A DNA stretch of 64,000 nucleotides from Mesorhizobium sp. LHD-90 (GTDB taxonomy: Bacteria; Pseudomonadota; Alphaproteobacteria; Rhizobiales; Rhizobiaceae), in the NCBI RefSeq assembly GCF_030929505.1, contig NZ_JAVFVV010000003.1, positions 186,001 through 250,000 on the forward strand. The letters are read 5' to 3'. The translations under genes and the position numbers were made by a program. Position 1 is the first letter of the stretch; each line of letters begins with the position of its first letter. Shown piece after piece: positions 51,139 to 59,515 of this stretch. The notes beneath the pieces are model-generated. The model did not search any database and was not told the origin of the DNA. It saw only the letters and a list, made by a program, of their open reading frames with translations.

Positions 51139-52581
51139 TCACAGCGTGTTTTTGTGGACCCTGCCGTCCTTCATGATGACGGCCAGGTTCTTTTCGGGGT
51201 CCTCGACCAGCCGGATGTTGTCGAGCGGGTTGCCGTTCAGGACCAGCAGGTCCGCGAATGCACCCTGTTCGATCACCCCCAGCTTGCCGGGATAGGGATT
51301 GCGGAGATTGGAGAGCGCAAGCAATTCCGCATTGACCGATGTCGCCATGCGTAGCGCTTCGGCGTTCGTGTACCAGTTGCTGAGATGGGTCAGCATGATG
51401 TTCTGGCGCGGCGTCAGTTCAGGCGAGAACAGGACGTCGGAGCCCCACGCGGTCTTGATGCCGTACTTCTTGGCGAATTCGTAAACCCTTGGCGTGCCGG
51501 CGAAAAGCTGCTGGACCCTTTCGGCGCCCGGCCCGGTCTGCGAGGCGGCGTCATCCATCGTCAGGAAGGGCTGCATACTGAGCCAGACGCCCTTGTCGGC
51601 GATCATCCTTGCGGTCTCTTCGTCCATCAGATGCGCATGCTCGACGCAGGCCACCCCGGCCGCCAGGGTTCGCTGGACGGTGTTTGGAGCGTAGGCATGG
51701 ACGGTGACGTAGGTGTTCCAATCCCGGGCCACATTGACCGCCACGCGCAGTTCCTCCTCGCTGAACGCGGTCATGTCGAGAGGGCTGCGGGGAGAGGAGA
51801 CGCCTCCGCCAGCCATGATCTTGATCTGGGAGGCGCCTTGCAGAAGCTGTTCGCGCACGCGAAGCTGCAGGCTGCCGACATCGTCGACGATCGCCGCGCC
51901 CCCAAGCAGTTCGCCTTTGCTCAGTCGGCCTTCACTGCGCGGGATTTCGTTTGGCAGCCGTAGATCGCCGTGTCCTCCGGAGGTCGTGATCATCGCTCCT
52001 GACGGAAAGATGCGCGGACCGGGTATGATGCCGCTGTCGATCGCCTGCTTGAACGAGAAGACGGGACCGCCCAGATCGCGAATGGTGGTGAAACCGCGCA
52101 TCAGGGTATTCTCGGCCTCGGCGGTCGATGCGGCAAAGATGATGCCGGGATCGCCCGCCATCAGAAGGGGCAAGGGAACCGCGGCGAACACCGCGTGCCA
52201 GTGCGCATCGATCAGGCCCGGCATGAGGACGCGGTCGCCGCAGTCGATGACGGTCGCGTCGGACGGCGGGGCGCTGTTTGCCGTGTCGATCGAGGCGATC
52301 CTGTTGCCTTCGACCAGGATCTGAACGCCGTCCTGCAACGTATCGGACTTGCCGTCGAACAGGCGGGCCTTGCTGAAGAGTATTTTGGGGGCCGGTCCCG
52401 GCGCCTGGGCAAAAGCGGCCCCCGGCATCGTCCCGGCGATTGCTGCTGCTCCCACACCGGCGAGGAAGCTTCGCCGCGAAAACGATTCCAGACGGCGTGT
52501 CGCCTGCTGAACGACCGGATTCAGACAGCCGCAACCGGCGCCGTGGACAAGGTGCTGATACTTCTCGCCGAGCCGCATCAT
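51139..52581 (-). CDS. Tat-exported amidohydrolase family protein
   Basis: 480 residues. Metal ligands: DAHWHAVFAAVP (H-x-H), Lys not clear, YVTVHAYAP and CVEHAHLMDEETA (two His), WGSDVLFSPE (Asp); close to imidazolonepropionase/prolidase-like amidohydrolases. A twin-arginine signal (SRRSFLAGVGAAAIAGTMPGAAFA) starts at about residue 34, after an unusual cysteine-bearing lead (HLVHGAGCGCLNPVVQQATRR). ATG 52581 (tandem ATGATG) has GAGAGATT upstream. Substrate unknown. Faces the AI-2E gene's promoter. Confidence 0.87.
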   Translation of the reverse strand: MMRLGEKYQHLVHGAGCGCLNPVVQQATRRLESFSRRSFLAGVGAAAIAGTMPGAAFAQAPGPAPKILFSKARLFDGKSDTLQDGVQILVEGNRIASIDTANSAPPSDATVIDCGDRVLMPGLIDAHWHAVFAAVPLPLLMAGDPGIIFAASTAEAENTLMRGFTTIRDLGGPVFSFKQAIDSGIIPGPRIFPSGAMITTSGGHGDLRLPNEIPRSEGRLSKGELLGGAAIVDDVGSLQLRVREQLLQGASQIKIMAGGGVSSPRSPLDMTAFSEEELRVAVNVARDWNTYVTVHAYAPNTVQRTLAAGVACVEHAHLMDEETARMIADKGVWLSMQPFLTMDDAASQTGPGAERVQQLFAGTPRVYEFAKKYGIKTAWGSDVLFSPELTPRQNIMLTHLSNWYTNAEALRMATSVNAELLALSNLRNPYPGKLGVIEQGAFADLLVLNGNPLDNIRLVEDPEKNLAVIMKDGRVHKNTL

Positions 52582-52758
52582 GGAATCTCTCCGGCTGTGT
52601 GCTGCTGTGAACAGAATCAGGATAGCACCAGTTCGCGGGGAATCTACCTGCGATTGTCCCATCTGTCTGTCGCGGGACCGGTGACGGGGCCGCACAAAGA
52701 CCCTCCGCGAGACGACCTCAAGGCACCGAAACTACCGGCGAGCAGAAGGGCGGCGGCT

Positions 52759-53979
52759 TCATATCATGCCGAGCAGCGCCTGCGTCGGCCACCCGTCGAC
52801 GGGCAGGCCGGCCTTCATCTGCTCCTGACGCACCGCCTCGCGGGTGTTGACGCCCAGAATGCCGTCGATGCCGCCGACGTCGTAACCCTTGTCGGCGAGT
52901 TTCTGCTGCAACTGCTTCATCGCCTCGCCATTGAGGCCGGGTTCGGGGCTGCGCTTGTCGTAGGGCGGGGCGCCGGCAAGGCGCGTGGCGAGCACGGCGG
53001 CGGTCAGCGTATAGGTCGCCGACTGGTTCCACTGGAGGTAGATGTCGTAATTGTCGTAACTGAGGAAGGCAGGCCCCTTGCGGCCCATCGGCAGCACGAC
53101 GCCGGCGTTGAGCCCGTGGTCGAGCAGCGGCGAGCCGTCGCGGTTGGTGACGCCCCATTCGGTCCATTTCGCGACCGGCAGCTTGTTGGTGCGGCCGGTC
53201 TGGTCCCACGGCATCTCGTCCGGCACGCTGATTTCGACCAGCCACGGCTCGCCGCGCTTCCAGCCGCGATGCTGGATCTTGTTGGCGGTGGTCATGATGA
53301 CGTCGGGCGCGCTGGTCCGCAGATCCACCTTGCCGTCGCCGTCGCCGTCGATGCCGCGCAAGAGATAGTCGGTCGGCAGGATCTGGGTCTGGCCGATCTC
53401 GCCCGCCCAGGCGCCCTTGACGTCGGCGGGCAGGATGCCGCGGTCGATCAGCGTGAGCAGCGGCACGACTTGCGGCCGGAAAAGCTGCGGCCGGCGGCAG
53501 TCATGGGCAAGCGTGACCAGCGCGTTCAACGTATCGAAATCGCCCTGCACAGCGCCGAAATCCGTCTCCAGCGCCCAGAAGGCAGCGATGACCGGGCCGG
53601 GGACCCCGTATTCCTGCTCGGCGCGGGTGAAGGCGTCGGCGTATTTCTTCAAGTTGGCCGCGCCCTGCTTCAGCCGGTAGTCGGAGATCATGCGCGAGGA
53701 GAATTCGATGAATGTCTGGCCGAAAACGCCCTGGGCGCGGTCGCGCGCCAGCACGCGGGTGTCGATATCTGCGGCGGCAAGCGCGGCCAGGCCCATTTCG
53801 CCGACGCCGGCGGCGCGCGCCTCGTCGGTCACGCCCTTGCGCCAGGTCTCGAAGTCGATGCCGCATTCGGGAGCCGCAGCCTGCAAGGGCTCGGCCGCAG
53901 CGGGAGCCTGTGTCTGCGCCTCGGCGGTGGTAGCCGCGGCGAGGGCAGCGAAAAGAAGGGCAGTTACGGAAATCCGCAT
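52759..53979 (-). CDS. MltB-like lytic murein transglycosylase with C-terminal peptidoglycan-binding domain
   Basis: 406 residues with a signal peptide (SVTALLFAALAAATTAEA). Catalytic Glu lies in FWALETDFGAVQGDFDTLNALVTLAHDCRR (about 124), typical of MltB. WAGEIGQTQILPTDYLLRGIDGDGDGKVDL is the family's substrate loop. A C-terminal peptidoglycan-binding helix bundle (LQQKLADKGYDVGGIDGILGVNTREAVRQ) follows. Cleaves glycan strands in the periplasm to give anhydromuropeptides. Follows a GH25 lysozyme gene on the same strand by about 100 bases. Confidence 0.92.
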   Translation of the reverse strand: MRISVTALLFAALAAATTAEAQTQAPAAAEPLQAAAPECGIDFETWRKGVTDEARAAGVGEMGLAALAAADIDTRVLARDRAQGVFGQTFIEFSSRMISDYRLKQGAANLKKYADAFTRAEQEYGVPGPVIAAFWALETDFGAVQGDFDTLNALVTLAHDCRRPQLFRPQVVPLLTLIDRGILPADVKGAWAGEIGQTQILPTDYLLRGIDGDGDGKVDLRTSAPDVIMTTANKIQHRGWKRGEPWLVEISVPDEMPWDQTGRTNKLPVAKWTEWGVTNRDGSPLLDHGLNAGVVLPMGRKGPAFLSYDNYDIYLQWNQSATYTLTAAVLATRLAGAPPYDKRSPEPGLNGEAMKQLQQKLADKGYDVGGIDGILGVNTREAVRQEQMKAGLPVDGWPTQALLGMI

Positions 53980-54077
53980 TCCGGGCGCATCCTGATCAAA
54001 TTGGAGAACTCGGCGTCCCCTGCACAAATCTCATGGCGAAAAGCGGGCAGCGCGGCAAGTCGAACTTGATCTGTACA

Positions 54078-54896
54078 CTAATGCGTGTTCGCGGCCACCC
54101 ATTTGCGCCACGCGGCGTGGCTGCCGTTGAAGACGTTGATGTCGGCATTGCCCCTGATGCCGGGCACGACGCCGGTGCCGGTGTACTGCCAGAAGGTGAA
54201 GGGGTGCGCGCCGTAGCGGTCGTTCGGATGGTCGGCGACGGAACGCAGCCAGTAGGGATAGTCGGTGAAGCTCGCCAATTGGTTGTCATCGAAGAAGTCG
54301 ATCGAGGTGTAGATGATCGGCTTCTTGCCGTAGTGTTTTTCGACCATCTGCAGGAAGATGCGCATCTCGCTGCGCACCGTGGCGGCGGCGGGCCGCAGCT
54401 TGCAGGTGGGCGATTGCGGGTTCCATTCCATGTCGAGAACGGGCGGCAGCGCGCCGCGCTCGCGCGGAACGTTGGCGATGTACCAGCGCGCCTGCTCGGC
54501 GGCGGGCCGGCAGAAATAGTAGAAATGATAGGCGCCGCGCGGGATGCCGACCGCCCGAGCGTTGCGCCAGTGCTCCGAAAACTTGTCGTCGACGCGGTCG
54601 CCGCCCTCGGTCGCCTTGATGAAGGCGAAGGAGATGCCGGCATCCCTGGCTTTCGGCCAGTCGATCGACCTCTGGTATTTTGAAACGTCCGTGCCGTGCA
54701 CGGCGTAGGAAAAGGGCGAGCGCGCCGTCCAGTCGTGCGGATCGTTGTCGCCGAAGCGCGGGTTGAGCAGCGATACGTTGGCGCTTGCCTTGGCGCCGGA
54801 CGGCGGCAGGGCCGAGGCGGCGGATTCCAGGCCGAGATCGCTCGTGCTGCAGGCCGCGAGCAGCGAAGCTAGGGCAAGAGCCGCCAGTCGGCGCAT
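54078..54896 (-). CDS. GH25 family lysozyme, lipoprotein
   Basis: 272 residues with a lipobox (LASLLAACSTS, Cys 16). GH25 signatures: YAVHGTDVSKYQRSIDWPKARDAGISFAFIKATEGG (catalytic Asp), LPPVLDMEWNP (catalytic Asp/Glu pair) and YWLRSVADHPNDRYGAHPFTFWQYTGTG. A muramidase anchored in the envelope. With the MltB gene downstream it makes a cell-wall turnover pair. Similar genes occur in many rhizobia. Confidence 0.92.
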   Translation of the reverse strand: MRRLAALALASLLAACSTSDLGLESAASALPPSGAKASANVSLLNPRFGDNDPHDWTARSPFSYAVHGTDVSKYQRSIDWPKARDAGISFAFIKATEGGDRVDDKFSEHWRNARAVGIPRGAYHFYYFCRPAAEQARWYIANVPRERGALPPVLDMEWNPQSPTCKLRPAAATVRSEMRIFLQMVEKHYGKKPIIYTSIDFFDDNQLASFTDYPYWLRSVADHPNDRYGAHPFTFWQYTGTGVVPGIRGNADINVFNGSHAAWRKWVAANTH

Positions 54897-55097
54897 GGGT
54901 CTCCTTCGCGCCGGTCCCCCCGGCTGGTCTTCGTCGCGCTCGGCGGCCGCCCAAGATGCGGGCCTCCAGCGTCCGGACGGTCATCAACTGCTAACTGTCA
55001 TGACCGAACATGGTTGATATTCGGTTGACCTTCCGCGACATCAACCGTGAACTGCACGGTGAATTCAGGCAATTTGAAGGACAAAAGAGGGCAGCGC

Positions 55098-56477
55098 ATG
55101 CGGCGTACAAGGCGGTTGGCCAAGGGACTGGCCATTTTGCTGGTAATTGTCGTCGGCACGCTGATCGGCTGGCTCCATGTCGCGCCGCCGGAACTGATCC
55201 GCGTCGGCGCCGGATACAGCGCGAAGATCGTCTGCTCCAACGTGTTCCTCGCCGGGCGCGACGCGGCGCAGGTGCTGGCCGACGACGTGCAGGCACCGGG
55301 GCATCCGCTGCTGCAAATCATGCGCGTCTCCGTCGACCGCGACCATAAGACGGTGAGCGCCGGGCTGCTCGGTTTCTTCGGCGCACGCAGGGCGGTCGCG
55401 CGCGACGGGCTCGGCTGCACCGTCCTGCCGGAGGGTTTTGCGGCCGACCGGCTGGAGCAGGCGCCGACGGAACCTATCGTGCGGGCCGCCGACGCGTCCG
55501 GACTGTGGCCGCAGGGCAATACGGTCGAAGCCGCGCCCGATGCGGAGATAGATGCGATCCTCGACGACCCGGCCATGACCGGACCCGGCATGCGGGCGGT
55601 GGTCGTCGTCAAGGACGGCCGCATCGTCGTGGAGCGCTATGGGGATGGGTTTTCGGCGGATACGCCGCTGCTCGGCTGGTCGATGACCAAGACGGTGACG
55701 GCGGCCATCATCGGCACGCTGGTCAAGGACGGCAAGATGACGGTCGATGACAGGCGGCTGTTTGGCGACTGGCAGGCCGACGGGCGAGCGGAGATTTCCG
55801 TCGTAGACCTGATGGGCATGTCGAGCGGGCTGGAGTTCAACGAGGATTACGGCGACGTGACCGACGTCACCCGCATGCTGTTCCTCGAACCGGACATGGC
55901 GGGTTTCGCGGCGGCAAAGCCGCTGGCGCATCCGGTGGGCAGCGACTTCAGCTATTCGAGCGGTACGACGCTGCTGCTTTCGCGGGTGTGGCAGCATGCG
56001 CTTGGCGGTGGCGATACCGCGCTGGCCTGGCCGCGCGCAAAACTGTTCGGGCCGCTCGGCATGGACAGCGCGGTGCTGGAGACGGATGCGGCGGGCACGT
56101 TTGTCGGCTCGTCCTATCTCTACGCAACGGCGCGCGACTGGGCGCGCTTCGGCCAGTTTTTGCTGCAGGACGGCGTGTGGAAGGGGGAGGCGATCCTGCC
56201 CGAGGGTTTTGTAGCATGGATGCGGCAGCCCGCGCCTGCCTCGTCGGGCGCCTACGGGCGGGGACAGTTATGGCTGCGCGGGCCGGACGGGACGCGGGCC
56301 GAGGATGCGGCGCTGGGCATTCCGGACGACGCTTTCTGGATCAACGGCCATGACGGGCAGACGGTCACGGTCATCCCGTCGCGAAAGCTGGTGGTGGTGC
56401 GTATGGGGCTGACCCCGGACAAGCTGGGATACCGGCCGCAGAAGATGGTGGCGGCGGTGGTGAAAGCTTTGCAGTAA
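55098..56477 (+). CDS. Serine hydrolase of the beta-lactamase family (class C-like), membrane-anchored
   Basis: 459 residues. One N-terminal membrane helix (LAKGLAILLVIVVGTLIGWLHV). SxxK motif is SMTK in LLGWSMTKTVTAAIIG (about 195), YSS motif is FSYSSGTTLLL (about 285) and GHDGQTV (about 414) stands for the third. Resembles periplasmic 6-aminohexanoate-hydrolase-like or esterase enzymes. ATG 55098 chosen over 55047. Divergent from the lysozyme gene, 15 bases before the tautomerase gene, so they likely form an operon. Confidence 0.88.
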   Translation: MRRTRRLAKGLAILLVIVVGTLIGWLHVAPPELIRVGAGYSAKIVCSNVFLAGRDAAQVLADDVQAPGHPLLQIMRVSVDRDHKTVSAGLLGFFGARRAVARDGLGCTVLPEGFAADRLEQAPTEPIVRAADASGLWPQGNTVEAAPDAEIDAILDDPAMTGPGMRAVVVVKDGRIVVERYGDGFSADTPLLGWSMTKTVTAAIIGTLVKDGKMTVDDRRLFGDWQADGRAEISVVDLMGMSSGLEFNEDYGDVTDVTRMLFLEPDMAGFAAAKPLAHPVGSDFSYSSGTTLLLSRVWQHALGGGDTALAWPRAKLFGPLGMDSAVLETDAAGTFVGSSYLYATARDWARFGQFLLQDGVWKGEAILPEGFVAWMRQPAPASSGAYGRGQLWLRGPDGTRAEDAALGIPDDAFWINGHDGQTVTVIPSRKLVVVRMGLTPDKLGYRPQKMVAAVVKALQ

Positions 56478-56492
56478 GAAAGGAAGGCACCG

Positions 56493-56882
56493 ATGCCTCT
56501 CGTCCATCTCTCGCTTCTACGCGGCAAACCGCCGGCTTACATCCGCGCCATCCTCGACGGTGTGCATAGCGCCCTCGTAGAAACCTATGGTGTCCCGGTG
56601 GCCGACCGCTTTCAGTTCGTGCATCAGCATGAGCCCGATGAATTCGTCTACGATGCGGATTATCTCGGCGTTCACCGCACCGACAACGTCGTCTTCGTCC
56701 ACATCACCGCCGGCAAATGGCGCGATACCCAAGCCAAGCAGGCACTTTACAAAACGATCGCGCGAAATCTCGGGGCCGATCCTGGCTTGCGGCAAGAGGA
56801 TGTCCAGGTCGTCTTGTCGCCGAACGACCGCGACGACTGGTCGTTCGGCAATGGGCTTGCTTCTTACATCAAGGACGACTGA
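56493..56882 (+). CDS. Tautomerase family protein
   Basis: 129 residues. MPLVHLSLLRGKPPAYIRAILDGVHSALVETYGVPVADRFQFVHQHEP has the catalytic Pro after Met removal and a long 4-oxalocrotonate tautomerase/MSAD-like fold, fused pair style. Possible reactions include keto-enol tautomerisation or dehalogenation-like hydration; substrate unknown. Starts 15 bases after the serine hydrolase, sharing its transcript. Ribosome site AAGGAAGG. Confidence 0.88.
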   Translation: MPLVHLSLLRGKPPAYIRAILDGVHSALVETYGVPVADRFQFVHQHEPDEFVYDADYLGVHRTDNVVFVHITAGKWRDTQAKQALYKTIARNLGADPGLRQEDVQVVLSPNDRDDWSFGNGLASYIKDD

Positions 56883-56898
56883 CCGGAACTGGGCAGCA

Positions 56899-57041
56899 AG
56901 AGCCCGTCTCGAAACACATGAGGGCGGGCTGCAAATGCGAGTTTCTGCGCTTCCGGTGCTCACGTACCTGCATGTACGCTGCGCTCCGGTTCTCGAAATC
57001 CGCATTTTCGCCTCGCCCTGACGTGTTTTGAGACGGGCTCT
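56899..57041. repeat. 143-bp imperfect palindrome
   Basis: The ends (56899-56917 and 57023-57041, AGAGCCCGTCTCGAAACAC type) match at 18 of 19 positions, and pairing continues inwards (ATGAGGGCGGG/CCTCGCCCTGA, TTTCTGCGC..., GTACCTGCATGTAC centre), so the entire segment can fold on itself. It lies between the tautomerase and convergent btaB genes, most likely a dispersed element and perhaps a terminator. Confidence 0.85.
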
Positions 57042-57054
57042 AAGCCGGCCGCTT

Positions 57055-57708
57055 TCATATCGGTCCCACCACCGCCAGCCACGCGTAATCGCGATAAAGC
57101 CGGTCGAACTGCAAGGGGCGGCCATGCTCTGTGGCTTGCCGGTGCAATTCTGCGTCGAGCGTGGCGCGCGGGGTGACGTGGTATTTGGCGAGCCAGGCGT
57201 GCAGCGCGCCGTGAAACCAGCGCGGCAGGCGTTGTTGCTGGCCGAAATCGACGATGTGCAGCGAGCCCGCCGGCGACAGGGCGCGGAGCGCGGCGGCGAT
57301 GGCGCCTTCCCAGCCGGGGATCATCGACAGCGCATAGGAAATGAAGACGCGGTCGAATTTTTCCTCGCCGAACAGTCTTGCCGGATCGAAGGAGGTCGCG
57401 TCGCCGCGCGCCAGTCTGGTGCGGCCGGCGATGCCTTCCCTGGCCAGATTGGCGGCGGCAGTTTCGAGCATGGCTGCGGAAATGTCGAGGCCGAAGAGTC
57501 TTGCCTTCGGATAGCGGCGGCCGGCGAGGATCAGATTGCGGCCGGTGCCGCAGCCGAGTTCCAAGACCGAGCCGCCGTCCGGCACGTCGAGCCCGGCGAT
57601 CATCTGGTCGCGCCCGAGCAGGTAATATTTGCGGGTAAGATCGTAGATGTGGCGCTGGAACCGGTAGTTGCGGTCCATCAGCGCCGCGTGATGCGAGGCT
57701 GCGCTCAT
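57055..57708 (-). CDS. btaB: Betaine lipid N-methyltransferase BtaB
   Basis: 217 residues: SAM motif SVLELGCGTGRNLILAGRRYPKARLFGLDISAAML, then ISYALSMIPGWEGAIAAAL and GSLHIVDFGQQQRLPRWFHGALHAWLAKYHVTPR, typical of BtaB. It methylates diacylglyceryl-homoserine three times to yield DGTS, a phosphorus-free betaine lipid. ATG 57708 overlaps the btaA stop (ATGA), so translation is coupled. Expression should follow the Pho box upstream of btaA. Confidence 0.92.
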   Translation of the reverse strand: MSAASHHAALMDRNYRFQRHIYDLTRKYYLLGRDQMIAGLDVPDGGSVLELGCGTGRNLILAGRRYPKARLFGLDISAAMLETAAANLAREGIAGRTRLARGDATSFDPARLFGEEKFDRVFISYALSMIPGWEGAIAAALRALSPAGSLHIVDFGQQQRLPRWFHGALHAWLAKYHVTPRATLDAELHRQATEHGRPLQFDRLYRDYAWLAVVGPI

Positions 57709-58949
57709 CGGTCTTTCAGCAAGTAGAGGTGGAAGCCGCCATAGATGGCCGAGCGGTCGCGCGCCGAATATTTTCGCGATTCTTCTTCCGCGTAGCGCCA
57801 CTGGTCGAGCAGCACGTTGGAGACGCGGCCGGGCAGCAGGCTGGGTTCGGCCGCCGTGCGGAAGATGACGCGCGCGCCGGGCGCGGCAGTGCGGGTGATC
57901 TCGCTCCAGAGCGCGTTGAGCTGGGCGTCGGTCATCCAGTCCTGCGCGTCGAGCAGGATGTAGCGGTCGACCGACATGGCCGGCTTGAGCCCGAGAATCT
58001 CGCCGATGTTGGCGTGATGGACCGTGACGCGGTCGGCATTGGCGCGGATTTTCGGAAAATTCTCGCGGGCGAGGTAGGCGGGCAGCGCCGCCTCGCCTTC
58101 GCGCGGATAACGGCGGGCAAAAGCCTGCCAGGCGAAATAATTGTCGGAGAGCGGGAAGTCACAGGCGAGCTTTTCCAGCCGGGCGCGCAAGACGCTCGCC
58201 ATGGTGCCGTCGCCGGAGGTGACCAGCGAATCATATTGCGCCGGCGGGATGCCGAGCCCGAACAGCGAGGCCTTCTGCGCCGTCGCCCAGCGAAGGACTG
58301 GCTTGTTGAAGACCGGGGCGAGTTGCTCGTCGAAGAAGCGGCGCTGCTCCTCAATACTGCAGGCGTCGGTCAGCCTGCGCGGGTCGACGCCGTGGGCGCG
58401 GGCGGCGAGATGACCGGCGGCGATGAACCAGCCGAGCAGGCCGGTGCGGTAGAAATCGCGCTCGAACACGCCGATGCGGCGGCCGAGCAATCGCCGCTTT
58501 TCCCAATAGCGCCGGGAGGTCTCGTCGAGATGGGGGGCGATGAAACGGTCGTAGGCCTCACTGTTGCTGCGGTTGCCCGCCTCGCCGAAGAAGCGGAAGA
58601 AATCGCGCTGGCCGGGCAGGTGTTTCAGCGCGGCGAGTTTCAGACGGTTGAGCGCGACATGCGCGGAATTCAGGTCGACGGCGTCGATCGCCGCCGGCGA
58701 GCGGGTGAGATAGGCAAGCACGTTGCAGCCGCCGGAAGCGATGGTGATCACGCGGTGGCCCTCGGCGAGCTGCATGGCCTCAATGTCGACGGTGGGGTCT
58801 TCCCAGATCTGCGGGTAGACGAGGCCGGAGAACAAAAGCGTGAACAGCCGCTCGGAAAAGCCGGCTTTCGACAGAGCCTTGTGCTGGTAGACCGCCTGCT
58901 TGAGGCGAGCATTTCCACGCAGAAGCGGGGCGGCGGAGGTTTCGGTCAT
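57705..58949 (-). CDS. btaA: S-adenosylmethionine:diacylglycerol 3-amino-3-carboxypropyltransferase BtaA
   Basis: 414 residues. FSERLFTLLFSGLVYPQIWEDPTVDIEAM is the BtaA (DUF3419) signature; ITIASGGCNVLAYLTRSPAAIDAVDLNSAHVALNRLKL is the SAM-binding region. It moves the 3-amino-3-carboxypropyl group of SAM to diacylglycerol, the first DGTS step, at the inner membrane. ATG 58949 preferred over 58982. Four Pho-type repeats start 51 bases upstream, so low phosphate should induce it. Confidence 0.93.
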   Translation of the reverse strand: MTETSAAPLLRGNARLKQAVYQHKALSKAGFSERLFTLLFSGLVYPQIWEDPTVDIEAMQLAEGHRVITIASGGCNVLAYLTRSPAAIDAVDLNSAHVALNRLKLAALKHLPGQRDFFRFFGEAGNRSNSEAYDRFIAPHLDETSRRYWEKRRLLGRRIGVFERDFYRTGLLGWFIAAGHLAARAHGVDPRRLTDACSIEEQRRFFDEQLAPVFNKPVLRWATAQKASLFGLGIPPAQYDSLVTSGDGTMASVLRARLEKLACDFPLSDNYFAWQAFARRYPREGEAALPAYLARENFPKIRANADRVTVHHANIGEILGLKPAMSVDRYILLDAQDWMTDAQLNALWSEITRTAAPGARVIFRTAAEPSLLPGRVSNVLLDQWRYAEEESRKYSARDRSAIYGGFHLYLLKDR

Positions 58950-58999
58950 GAGCGGCGCGAATCCCGTGGAAATGGTCCGCAAGCCGGTAGCGCGGCGGC

Positions 59000-59039
59000 G
59001 TGACGGACGGGTGACGCCGGGATGACGGGCATGTGACGG
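59000..59039 (-). promoter_or_regulatory. Tandem Pho boxes (four repeats) before btaAB
   Basis: On the plus strand GTGACGG, GTGACGC, ATGACGG, GTGACGG start at 59000, 59011, 59022 and 59033, each exactly 11 bases apart. Read on the minus strand these are (C/G)CGTCA(C/T) half-sites with four-base spacers, as in PhoB boxes (CTGTCAT-N4-CTGTCAT). Four halves make two full PhoB dimer sites 51-90 bases before btaA. Phosphate starvation control of DGTS synthesis is established in rhizobia. Confidence 0.87.
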
Positions 59040-59116
59040 CTGTCAGGAGGCGACGGTGGGCGGCTTGCACCCACCGTGCGCCTCGACCATTCTGCGGCCT
59101 CGGATTGGAGACGCCT

Positions 59117-59506
59117 ATGGCCCGACGTGATTTCGACCCCTCAACCGTCGTCCCGGACGGCCGCTTGCCGGCGAAGGCGCGGCTCTTCGACGGCGCGGCC
59201 GACGGTCCCTATCGCGGTTCAGTCAATGGCGAAACGCTGCCCACCGGGGTCACGGTGCTGACCTACGGCAACGACGAGCCCGGCACCGGCCCGATGCTGC
59301 ATGTTCATCCTTATGACGAGGTCTTCGTGGTCCAGCAGGGCCGCGCGCGGTTCTTCGTCGGCGACCAGGTGATCGACGCGGAAGCGGGCGACGTCGTGCT
59401 CGGCCCCGCCGCGCTACCGCATCGCTTCGTCAATCTCGGTCCGGGGCGGCTGCAGACGCTCGACATCCACCTGTCGCCAAAGTGGATCCAGACCAACCTG
59501 GAATAG
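59117..59506 (+). CDS. Cupin domain protein
   Basis: 129 residues: GPMLHVHPYDEVFVVQQGRARFFVGDQ (H-x-H...E) and GDVVLGPAALPHRFVNLG are the two cupin motifs. ATG 59117 starts MARRDFDPS. Divergent from btaA; the Pho repeats lie between, so co-control by phosphate is possible but the repeats point to btaA. Function not assignable. The oxoprolinase gene converges nine bases after its stop. Confidence 0.82.
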   Translation: MARRDFDPSTVVPDGRLPAKARLFDGAADGPYRGSVNGETLPTGVTVLTYGNDEPGTGPMLHVHPYDEVFVVQQGRARFFVGDQVIDAEAGDVVLGPAALPHRFVNLGPGRLQTLDIHLSPKWIQTNLE

Positions 59507-59515
59507 GTGCGCGGC

